Shown here: in pieces, positions 8,095-15,113 of the stretch | Position numbering within the stretch: position 1 is the stretch's first letter | How the letters are laid out: every line of letters starts with the position of its first letter | Assembly: GCA_031363055.1 (NCBI GenBank) | Contig: JANLTP010000024.1 | Coordinates: 5,293 to 69,292 of the forward strand | Source of the DNA: JANLTP01 sp031363055 | GTDB taxonomy: Bacteria; Pseudomonadota; Gammaproteobacteria; Burkholderiales; Burkholderiaceae_E | Direction: 5' to 3' | DNA: 64,000 bases | Translations under genes and position numbers: made by a program | Notes under the pieces: generated by a model | Seen by the model: the letters and a program-made list of their open reading frames with translations, nothing else | The model's database searches: none | Told to the model about the DNA's origin: nothing

Positions 8095-8724
8095 TCAGAA
8101 GTTGGCGTTGCAGCACTTGAGCGATAGCGCATATGCGAGCGCAGCGTCGAGTTCGGTTTCGTCGAAAATGCGCGACAGGCGGCCGTGTTCGTCGATGATC
8201 ATCAACGCGGCGTTGTGTTCGTAGCCGCCGAATCCATCGGGCACGACGACCACCTTGAATGCTTGCAGCAATCGCCGTAACTCGTGTTGATCGGGTACGC
8301 TGGCGAACTGCCAGCGGCGCGGATCTGCCGCCCATCGCAATGCGTACTGTTGCAGTGTTGTCGTGTCGTCATGCTTCGCATCGAAGCTGATCGACAGCAA
8401 CCTCACGCCCTCCAACTGTTTTACTTCGATCGTGCGCTGCAGTTGTTGGAAGCTGCTGCCGAGTGCCAGGCAGATACTGTTGCACCGAGTGTAGATGAAA
8501 GATGCGAGGGTGACCTGTCCGGGTTTGGCAAGAACATCGCGCAAGTCCCGGCCTGTCAGTGAGGGTCCTTCGAGTTTGGCGCTGGGCGATGCGACCGGAT
8601 GGTTCAATATGGCAAGTCGTCGTGCACCCTCGGCAGTCCAGACCTGAAAACCCTCGGTCAGCCAGGACGCGCAGGCCACGCCCAACACGGCAATAACGAG
8701 GGTGACGATGGCCGTACGCAGCAT
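8095..8724 (-). CDS. SCO1/SenC family copper chaperone
   Basis: The 209-residue protein has an N-terminal membrane anchor (residues 5-22) and a thioredoxin-fold domain facing the periplasm. The copper site is complete: Cys81 and Cys85 in TRCNSIC and His170 in GYEHNAALMIID. SCO proteins deliver copper to CuA centres or support CuB assembly. A cbb3-type oxidase has no CuA, so a role in CuB or cytochrome maturation is implied by its place in this operon, 20 nt after the cytochrome c gene. Length is normal. Confidence 0.93.
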   Translation of the reverse strand: MLRTAIVTLVIAVLGVACASWLTEGFQVWTAEGARRLAILNHPVASPSAKLEGPSLTGRDLRDVLAKPGQVTLASFIYTRCNSICLALGSSFQQLQRTIEVKQLEGVRLLSISFDAKHDDTTTLQQYALRWAADPRRWQFASVPDQHELRRLLQAFKVVVVPDGFGGYEHNAALMIIDEHGRLSRIFDETELDAALAYALSLKCCNANF

Positions 8725-8744
8725 CGCGCGCCTGACCCTGACAC

Positions 8745-9362
8745 TTACGGCGCCTTGGCGCCGAGCGACTTCAATTCGGCACCTCCGGCATAAGGCGCCG
8801 AACGCGAACTGGCCTTGCGTTCACGCTCGAACAGTTCGGGCTTGATCATGGCCGCTCGGTTCGACCATTGGGCGCGAATATGGCTGGACACTGCGGCCAG
8901 TTCGCCATCATTGAGTTGCTTGAACGCCGGCATGTTGCCTTTGTAGACCGTGCCTGCAACACTGATTTCACCGTCAACACCATGCAGCAAAATATTGACA
9001 ATGATGCGTTCATCGCCGAGTACCCACTCTGACCCGTCGAGCGGCGGGAATACACCGGGCAAGCCCTTGCCATGGGTCTGATGACAGGCAACGCAGTTGG
9101 CAACGTAGATCTGTTTGCCATCGAATACACCGGCGGCGGTGGCAGTGCCAGGGCGCAGGTCCGCGAGGGTGCGGCGGTCGCCCCATTCAGGCGCGCCGGG
9201 TTCGTCGGAAAAAAGGATGTAGCCAGCGCCGAACAGCAGCATCGCCAACATCGCCGCGGCAGCTAGTAACGGGATTGGCTGGCTGCGTTCCGTCGGATCA
9301 ACCCGCTCGCGCTGGTGCGATGTTTGATGCGCAGGTACTTCAGAGGTGGTGTCTTGTGGCAT
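8745..9362 (-). CDS. Membrane-anchored monohaem cytochrome c of the oxidase cluster
   Basis: The 205-residue protein has a polar N-terminus, one membrane helix (about 31-51) and one class I cytochrome c domain. The haem site is CVACH at 90-94 and the axial ligand is probably Met144 in YKGNMPAF. It follows ccoO by 5 nt and is followed by SCO, so it takes the position of CcoP. Standard CcoP has two haem sites and about 300 residues; this protein has one, so it is a CcoP analogue or a dedicated electron donor rather than CcoP itself. Confidence 0.88.
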   Translation of the reverse strand: MPQDTTSEVPAHQTSHQRERVDPTERSQPIPLLAAAAMLAMLLFGAGYILFSDEPGAPEWGDRRTLADLRPGTATAAGVFDGKQIYVANCVACHQTHGKGLPGVFPPLDGSEWVLGDERIIVNILLHGVDGEISVAGTVYKGNMPAFKQLNDGELAAVSSHIRAQWSNRAAMIKPELFERERKASSRSAPYAGGAELKSLGAKAP

Positions 9363-9367
9363 GTTGT

Positions 9368-9958
9368 TCAGAGCTTGGGTGCCGCCGGCAATACCGGATA
9401 GGTGTGGTCCAAAGCCTGCAGGTACTTGACGAGGTCGATGGCGTCCGGTGAGGCCACCACGACCTTGCCGTTCGGTGCTGCGCCTGGTGGCAAGGTCACT
9501 ACCAGCTCACCTTCATCGGCGGCCAACTTGACGCGAAACAGAAACGGATACGCAGGCATGATCGAGCCCGGCGTGTAGGCGCGTGGCTGATACAGGTGAC
9601 CGAGGTGCCAATCGCGGCTCGGCTGGCGCGCGCCGATGTTGAAGAGATCGGGTCCAGTGCGCATCGAGCCCAGCAGATGCGGCCGGTCGAATGAATAATC
9701 GGCTGGCACCGAAGGCCGGCCCCAGCCACGTGCGGCGTCCGGTCCGGCCTTGCGGTCGCGCGGCTGCTGGCTGTGGCAGTACACGCAGCCATTGGCGATG
9801 TAGACCGCGCGGCCTCGAGCCTGCTGATCGGTGTAGGGTTTGAGTTGCGGCGGCGGCACGATATCGCTCACCTGCACATAGGGCAGCATAACCAGCGCCG
9901 CTGTGGCGATGCCGAGTGCGACCATGGCGCCGCCGACCAACTTGATTTCGCCATCCAT
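9368..9958 (-). CDS. ccoO: cbb3-type cytochrome c oxidase subunit II (CcoO/FixO)
   Basis: The 196-residue monohaem subunit has a single N-terminal membrane helix (about 8-26) and a periplasmic cytochrome c domain. Haem is bound at C58-V-Y-C61-H62, followed by SQQPRD, a hallmark of CcoO. The distal methionine is probably Met134 in PGSIMPAYPF. It passes electrons to the catalytic subunit. Its ATG is 3 nt after the ccoN stop, so the two are co-translated. Confidence 0.93.
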   Translation of the reverse strand: MDGEIKLVGGAMVALGIATAALVMLPYVQVSDIVPPPQLKPYTDQQARGRAVYIANGCVYCHSQQPRDRKAGPDAARGWGRPSVPADYSFDRPHLLGSMRTGPDLFNIGARQPSRDWHLGHLYQPRAYTPGSIMPAYPFLFRVKLAADEGELVVTLPPGAAPNGKVVVASPDAIDLVKYLQALDHTYPVLPAAPKL

Positions 9959-9961
9959 GGT

Positions 9962-11596
9962 TCAGATTACCTTGGGTTGCCAGAACAACGCGGCGCCGGC
10001 GCGCTGTGGCCCGAAGCGCAGTGCCATCGCCATGAAGTGGCCGACGAATACGAAGTGCCCCAGGGTCATCAATGCGCCGCCAATGCTGCGTGATTGCAGG
10101 TAGGGCAGGGTCACCGCCACCGATTCCATAAACGGTCGGGTGGCGTCGAGCATGGCCTGACCTTGTAGCCAGCCGCCGATACTCAAACCCACAAAGTAGA
10201 TCGCGATGCCCAATGACACCAACCAGAAGTGCAGCGTGATCAATTTCGGATAAGGCCACTCCCAGTTCAATACGCGCGGCAGCATGAAGTAGAAGGCGCC
10301 GAACAATACCATCGACACGAAGGCGTACATGCCCAGGTGCGCATGCGCGACCGTGAAGTGCGTGAAGTGGGTGATGGTGTTGATGCTGCGCAAAGATTCC
10401 AGTGAGCCCTGCACCGATGAGGCGAAGTACATCAGTCCACCGAACATCATGAAGCGCAAGGTTGGTGAGTAACGCGCCAGGTGCATCTGCCCCTGCATCG
10501 TACCGGCCTGATTGATCGTGAAAGCCAGCACCGGAATGATCATCATCATGCTTTGAACAATCGACAGTGTGGTCAGCCAGCCTGGAACGGGTCCGCCGAT
10601 CAGATGGTGGCCACCGACCTGGCCGTAGAAGAACGCCAGAGTCCAGAAGCCAAGCAGCGAGAGGTTGTAAGAGCGAACGGGCCGGCCGATAATCTTGGGC
10701 AGAAAATAATAGATCGCGCCCACCGCGACTGGCGTGAACCACAGACCCAGCGCGTTGTGGCCGTACCACCAGTTGGTGGTTGCTTGCTGCACTCCGGTAT
10801 GCACGCCGGGCAGTTTGCCGACGATGTAGAGCAGCGCGATCCACAGCAACGCAGCGACGAAGTACCAGACGCTGACATACAGATGCTCGACCTTTCGGTT
10901 GACCAGCGTAAACAGGACGCTGGCGATGATCAGCACGAAGCCGAGCACCAGGAAGATACCAATCTGCCAGGGAATTTCCAGGTACTCCATGCCGTCGGTC
11001 CAGCCTATTGCGATGGCGCCGATGCCCGCCGCAACGCCGACGTTAATCAGGGTACCGCCGAGCATGGACCAAATCGCACCGTAAAGCTGGGTGCGCAGCA
11101 GGCGCGGCAGCAGCCAGATGATGATGCCCAGCGCACCATTGGTGGACCAGCCGTAGATAACGGCGTTCAGGTGCACGGTGCGAATACGTCCAAAACTGAG
11201 CCACGCATCGTTGACCAGCCAGTCGGGTTCGTGCAGCTTGATGGATGCGACCAGTCCGGCGACCGATCCGATCAACAACCAAAAGCAGGCGAACGCCAGA
11301 AACATGAAGACCGGAAAGGCGCTGGATTGATCAGCGGCAACCCGGTCGGACACTTCGGTGAGATCGGCTGGAACGACCGGGTCGTCGCGCGCAACGACGG
11401 CCTTCTGCATCGATGCCTGCACCTGCAAGGTGAGCGCTGGGTCATCGACGCGGCCAATCTCGCCACGCTCGAAAATAACCGATGCGGCCCTCGGGTTCTC
11501 GATGAGCAAACCCTGGCGCAATGACCAGATAAAGGCAAACAGGCCGATGATCGACAACAGGAAGGCGCCCAACAGGCTGATGAGAGCGCTGTCCAT
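9962..11596 (-). CDS. ccoN: cbb3-type cytochrome c oxidase subunit I (CcoN) with N-terminal CcoS-like segment
   Basis: This 544-residue catalytic subunit reduces oxygen at a haem-CuB site in the inner membrane. Haem and copper histidines are visible in RIRTVHLNAVIYGW, WYGHNALGLW, GQVGGHHLIGGP and THFTVAHAHLGMYAF. The first 50 residues do not belong to CcoN: they form one helix then FIWSLRQGLLIENPRAASVIF and an acidic tail, the layout of the separate assembly peptide CcoS/FixS. I chose ATG 11596 (MDSALISLL); the frame stays open for 48 more codons, but that part is Arg/Gln-rich and unlike a membrane protein. It heads the operon. Confidence 0.9.
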   Translation of the reverse strand: MDSALISLLGAFLLSIIGLFAFIWSLRQGLLIENPRAASVIFERGEIGRVDDPALTLQVQASMQKAVVARDDPVVPADLTEVSDRVAADQSSAFPVFMFLAFACFWLLIGSVAGLVASIKLHEPDWLVNDAWLSFGRIRTVHLNAVIYGWSTNGALGIIIWLLPRLLRTQLYGAIWSMLGGTLINVGVAAGIGAIAIGWTDGMEYLEIPWQIGIFLVLGFVLIIASVLFTLVNRKVEHLYVSVWYFVAALLWIALLYIVGKLPGVHTGVQQATTNWWYGHNALGLWFTPVAVGAIYYFLPKIIGRPVRSYNLSLLGFWTLAFFYGQVGGHHLIGGPVPGWLTTLSIVQSMMMIIPVLAFTINQAGTMQGQMHLARYSPTLRFMMFGGLMYFASSVQGSLESLRSINTITHFTHFTVAHAHLGMYAFVSMVLFGAFYFMLPRVLNWEWPYPKLITLHFWLVSLGIAIYFVGLSIGGWLQGQAMLDATRPFMESVAVTLPYLQSRSIGGALMTLGHFVFVGHFMAMALRFGPQRAGAALFWQPKVI

Positions 11597-11642
11597 CAGA
11601 CGCTGTCGATTGCGAGTTGCGGTAACACTGCACTGAGCGATG

Positions 11643-11658
11643 CGGATGCTTGCATCCG
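11643..11658. promoter_or_regulatory. Inverted repeat upstream of the oxidase operon
   Basis: CGGATGC-TT-GCATCCG is a perfect 7-2-7 palindrome about 47 nt upstream of the chosen ccoN ATG. It could be an operator or a small leader hairpin. I found no FNR-type TTGAT-N4-ATCAA box in this region. Confidence 0.45.
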
Positions 11659-11686
11659 TGAAGCATACCTGCGGCCGTTGTCGGGC

Positions 11687-11708
11687 GTCTGTGCGCTGGC
11701 GTACAGAC
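11687..11708. promoter_or_regulatory. Second inverted repeat upstream of the oxidase operon
   Basis: GTCTGT and ACAGAC form perfect 6-bp arms separated by 10 nt (22 bp in all), about 90 nt upstream of the ccoN ATG and between ccoN and the DUF1275 gene. The two-turn spacing suits a dimeric regulator, but no known consensus is matched. Confidence 0.4.
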
Positions 11709-11781
11709 AAAGTCGCTATCTGCTGCTCGGTAACCAGCACCGTTTGCGGAACTTACGACGCTGAGCGAGGCTCCGCGGCCG

Positions 11782-12543
11782 CTATACCCTTGGCGAACGG
11801 CCAGCGGCTTTCATCAGATCATCAATTGCGGGAACGATTGCCAACGCAATCAGGACCAGTGCCAATGGCACCGTCGAGAGGAAGCCGAAGTGCTTGAATC
11901 CAAATGCGCCAACTACACCCCCTGCAAAAAAGCAGGCAACTATCGCGGATAGCGTGGCCAGACGCTTGCGGTCGGCAAGGACCGTCGGCCGAGTCGACGA
12001 GGCAATCCCGTTCCAGTAGACGAGCTTGCCAATCTCGATGCCAATGTCGGTTACGACACCGGTGATGTGCGTGGTCCTGATTTCGGCATCCGAGAGTTTC
12101 GTGATGACCGCATTCTGCAGCCCCATGATAAAACTCAAAAGCAGAACCGTGGCCGGCACGATAATCCCGTCGATCCCGGACATCCAACCGCCCAGCAAGC
12201 CGAAACATAGCAGCAGAAACGCCTCGACGAGCAGTGGCAAGGAGTACTCGCTGTGTAGTTGGTGACGCCGGGCGTAGTTGATCGGTACCGCCGAGCTGGC
12301 TGCGCCGATCATGAACGAAACTAACACGCCCCCGCCAGCCAGCACCAAGGGGTAAGCGCCCAAAGCGACGTTATCGGCCATGGCCGACACAATGCCGGTC
12401 ATGTGTGACGTGTACTGTTGAACCGCGAGAAAACCGCCCGCATTGATGGCGCCTGCCACGGCTGTCAGTGCAAATCCAAGATGGCGGTTCGCCTTCGCAG
12501 TTCGCAGCCGAGTGGTCAGGCTGCGAGCATAGTTGATCGGCAA
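11782..12543 (-). CDS. DUF1275 (YoaK-type) membrane protein
   Basis: The 253-residue protein has about six membrane helices. Family marks are AGAINAGGFLAVQQYTSHMTG near the N-terminus, LSFIMGLQNAVITKLS in the middle and THITGVVTDIGIEIGKL. The function of DUF1275 proteins is unknown. The frame begins with TTG at 12543 and has no clear ribosome site, so the true start is uncertain. The words PINYAR occur twice (start of the frame and about residue 87) and are matched at DNA level with two differences. Confidence 0.82.
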   Translation of the reverse strand: MPINYARSLTTRLRTAKANRHLGFALTAVAGAINAGGFLAVQQYTSHMTGIVSAMADNVALGAYPLVLAGGGVLVSFMIGAASSAVPINYARRHQLHSEYSLPLLVEAFLLLCFGLLGGWMSGIDGIIVPATVLLLSFIMGLQNAVITKLSDAEIRTTHITGVVTDIGIEIGKLVYWNGIASSTRPTVLADRKRLATLSAIVACFFAGGVVGAFGFKHFGFLSTVPLALVLIALAIVPAIDDLMKAAGRSPRV

Positions 12544-12576
12544 AGCTAGCGCGCTTTTGTGTGCGGTGTTCGCAAC

Positions 12577-13554
12577 TCAGTACCCTACGACCCGATGCGG
12601 AACATAAGGCGCTTCAAGCGCGGTAATCTCCGCCGCCGTCAGCGTAATCGAACAGGCTGCCAATGCATCCGTCAGATGATGCCCCTTTGAGGCACCGACG
12701 ATCGGCGAAGTCATGCCCTTCCTTTGCAGTACCCAAGCGAGCGCGATCTGTGCGCTCGGCACGCCGCGCTCGGTCGCCAAGGTTTGAACTGCTTCAACGA
12801 CACGCCGGTCGGCATCCGGAAACTCGGTGTACAAGGTCTTGCCGAATTCGTCAGTTTCGGTGCGGGCGCTGCTCTCGTCCCAGGGCCGGGTCAAGCGACC
12901 TCGTGCCAGCGGACTCCAGGGCATGACGGCGATGTGCTGATCGATGCAGAGCGGCATCATCTCGCGCTCCTCTTCGCGGTTCAGCAGGTTGACATGATTC
13001 TGCATGCTGATGAACTCGGTCCAGCCATGGGCGCGCGACGTGTAAATGGCTTTCGAGAACTGCCAGGCATACATGCTCGAGGCACCGATATGTCTTGCCT
13101 TGCCAGCTTTGACGACATCGTGCAGGGCTTCCAGAGTCTCTTCGATCGGCGTGCTCGGATCCCAGCGATGGATCTGATACAGATCAACATAGTCGGTGCC
13201 GAGCCGCCGCAGGCTGTGATCGATCTCACTGAAAATATGCTTGCGCGAGAGTCCGGCGCCGTTCGGGCCTTTGCGCATCCGCCCGTTCACTTTGGTGGCC
13301 ACCACAATCTCGTCGCGTCGCGCGAATTCCTTCAACGCGCGCCCGACGATCTCCTCCGAGGTACCCGCCGAGTAAACGTTGGCAGTATCGAAAAAATTGA
13401 TGCCCAGTTCAATCGCCTGTTTGATCAAGGGGCGGCTGGCCGCCTCATTGAGCGTCCATGCATGAGCGCCGCGATCCGGTTCGCCGTAAGTCATACAACC
13501 CAAACAAATACGCGACACGTCGAGACCGGTCTTGCCGAATTTGACATATTTCAT
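12577..13554 (-). CDS. Aldo/keto reductase
   Basis: The 325-residue cytosolic NADPH-dependent oxidoreductase is a TIM barrel with catalytic residues in INFFDTANVYSAG (Asp, Tyr), VVATKVNG (Lys) and YQIHRWD (His). Cofactor-binding region SPIVGASKGHHL lies near the C-terminus. Length and start (MKYVKFGKTGLDVSRICLG) are typical of the family. It stands alone, 33 nt from the DUF1275 frame. The carbonyl substrate is unknown. Confidence 0.92.
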   Translation of the reverse strand: MKYVKFGKTGLDVSRICLGCMTYGEPDRGAHAWTLNEAASRPLIKQAIELGINFFDTANVYSAGTSEEIVGRALKEFARRDEIVVATKVNGRMRKGPNGAGLSRKHIFSEIDHSLRRLGTDYVDLYQIHRWDPSTPIEETLEALHDVVKAGKARHIGASSMYAWQFSKAIYTSRAHGWTEFISMQNHVNLLNREEEREMMPLCIDQHIAVMPWSPLARGRLTRPWDESSARTETDEFGKTLYTEFPDADRRVVEAVQTLATERGVPSAQIALAWVLQRKGMTSPIVGASKGHHLTDALAACSITLTAAEITALEAPYVPHRVVGY

Positions 13555-13638
13555 GCTGTGACTCCCATTGATCGTGTTGTTCGAATCCGTGAACCGCTAA
13601 CTGCTAACCACCAACTGCAAATCGTTCGCAGTTTCCAG

Positions 13639-14157
13639 CTACTTCCAGAAATTCTGATGCTGCGCCAATATTTCCGGCACCATCTCGTCGACCGGTCCGA
13701 TCAGATCGATGCGCTTTTGACCATGGTCGAACACGTAGCGCGAGGTGACACTCATGGTCGGGTTTTCGTCGTGGTTGCCGGTGTGGTCGAGCAACTGGGC
13801 CTCGGACATTCCGAACACCACGCGACCAATATTGGCCCAGTAGACCGTACCGGAACACATGCAACAGGGCTCGACCGAGGTGTACAAGGTGCATTGCCAC
13901 AGATACTCGGGCGGGAAGTTGCTGGCAGCGATTCGTGCGAGAGTCGACTCGGCATGATTCACCGTATCGATATTGCATTGTTCGAACAATATGGTTTCAT
14001 GATCCGGTGCGACCAGAACCGCACCGAACGGATGTTTACCGAGGCTCTGCGCACGCTTGGCGACCTCGACGGTTCGTCGCAAGTGGCGAATCAGTTGTTG
14101 GCGGGTTGGCGCGCTCGATGGCGCGAGCTTGCCTGCTGTCTCCGGTGGCGTGTTCAA
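13639..14157 (-). CDS. Nucleoside deaminase (cytidine/guanine deaminase family)
   Basis: The 172-residue zinc hydrolase deaminates a free base or nucleoside. The zinc and proton-transfer site is H68-A-E70 plus P97-C98-x2-C101 (VEPCCMCSG). It starts with a TTG that overlaps the TGA of the upstream transglutaminase gene (TTGA), so it is translationally coupled to that cluster. A tRNA adenosine deaminase is less likely because of the longer C-terminal part (DHTGNHDENPTM). Whether the coupling reflects a shared job is unknown. Confidence 0.85.
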   Translation of the reverse strand: MNTPPETAGKLAPSSAPTRQQLIRHLRRTVEVAKRAQSLGKHPFGAVLVAPDHETILFEQCNIDTVNHAESTLARIAASNFPPEYLWQCTLYTSVEPCCMCSGTVYWANIGRVVFGMSEAQLLDHTGNHDENPTMSVTSRYVFDHGQKRIDLIGPVDEMVPEILAQHQNFWK

Positions 14158-15113
14158 CGGTTCTCGTAACTCACCAAGGCGGGTAAGAGGGTGACCGTCA
14201 CGCTGACCTCGAGCTGCTGCGCACCACCACCGCCCAGCATGACGCCGCGCACGGGCGTGACGTCGCTGAAGTCGCGGCCCCAGCCGAGCGTCAGATGCTC
14301 CAGATTCACCATGCAGGCATTGGTCGGATCGAAGTCAACCCAGCCAATGCTCGGGCAATAAACTGACACCCAGGCATGCGAGGCGTCGGCACCGATGAGC
14401 CGCTCTTTTCCGGGTGCGGGCACGGTCAAAATGTAGCCGCTGACGTATCTGCACGGAATGCCCAGACTGCGCAGGCAACCGATCATCAGATGAGCGAAAT
14501 CCTGACAAACCCCGCGCCGGATTTTCATGAGTTCGCTGAGCGGCGTTGATATTTCAGTCGCCTTCGGATCGAAGGTGAACTCACGATGAATTCGCTGCAC
14601 CAGGTCCCAGGCGCCGGCCAACACCGTCTGACCCTCGCTGAAACTCGGATGGGCGTAGTCGATCAAATTTTTGCCGAGTGCCACATGCGGAGACTCATAA
14701 AGAAATTTGATCGGCTCCAGTCGGGTGGCATCGCCAATCCTGCGCAAGCCGTCGCGGACCCGTTCCCAACTGACGGAATCGGCGATCAATTCAAGACCGG
14801 GTCGCGCCTGCAAGGAGAGCTCGGACTCGGCACTGACCAGCAAACGATCATGCGGATCGGAGATCACCAGGTACTCGGTTCGATTACCAAAAAAATCGAC
14901 GTTCTCATGTCGTTCGGAGGTTTCCGGCTCAATCTCGAGACGGTGTGACAGGCATTGCTGGAATTGAAAGTTGCGCGGCGACAAATGCAGCAACTGTTGT
15001 GACAGTGCCACTGCCGACGCGTATTCGTAACGCGTTTCGTGCGTGACATGAAATCGGGCGGACGGCGGTCGATGGTTCATATTTGATTCGGTCATCTTTA
15101 GCTCGGGGATCAC
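14154..15113 (-). CDS. Transglutaminase-like cysteine protease-fold protein (small)
   Basis: The 319-residue protein has an N-terminal bacterial transglutaminase domain (HVTHETRYEYASAVALSQQLLHL) and the catalytic core with Cys in RRGVCQDFAHLM, His in DASHAWVSVY and Asp in WVDFDPTNAC. It ends with the usual MLGGGGAQQLEVSVTV. The longest frame starts with GTG 15113, sharing one base with the ATP-grasp stop; ATG 15095 is an alternative. It is the third gene of the transglutaminase/ATP-grasp/alpha-E cluster, a conserved set predicted to make or remove peptide or amide bonds. No substrate is known. Confidence 0.92.
   Translation of the reverse strand: MIPELKMTESNMNHRPPSARFHVTHETRYEYASAVALSQQLLHLSPRNFQFQQCLSHRLEIEPETSERHENVDFFGNRTEYLVISDPHDRLLVSAESELSLQARPGLELIADSVSWERVRDGLRRIGDATRLEPIKFLYESPHVALGKNLIDYAHPSFSEGQTVLAGAWDLVQRIHREFTFDPKATEISTPLSELMKIRRGVCQDFAHLMIGCLRSLGIPCRYVSGYILTVPAPGKERLIGADASHAWVSVYCPSIGWVDFDPTNACMVNLEHLTLGWGRDFSDVTPVRGVMLGGGGAQQLEVSVTVTLLPALVSYENR

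Noticed and set aside
8096..8335. Longer N-terminus for the CtaG-like protein
   Set aside because: This part overlaps the SCO gene on the same strand in another frame and is Arg-rich, unlike a membrane protein.
10481..11524. A 347-codon plus-strand frame opposite ccoN
   Set aside because: It is a shadow of ccoN: Gln/Asp/Arg-rich with no motif.
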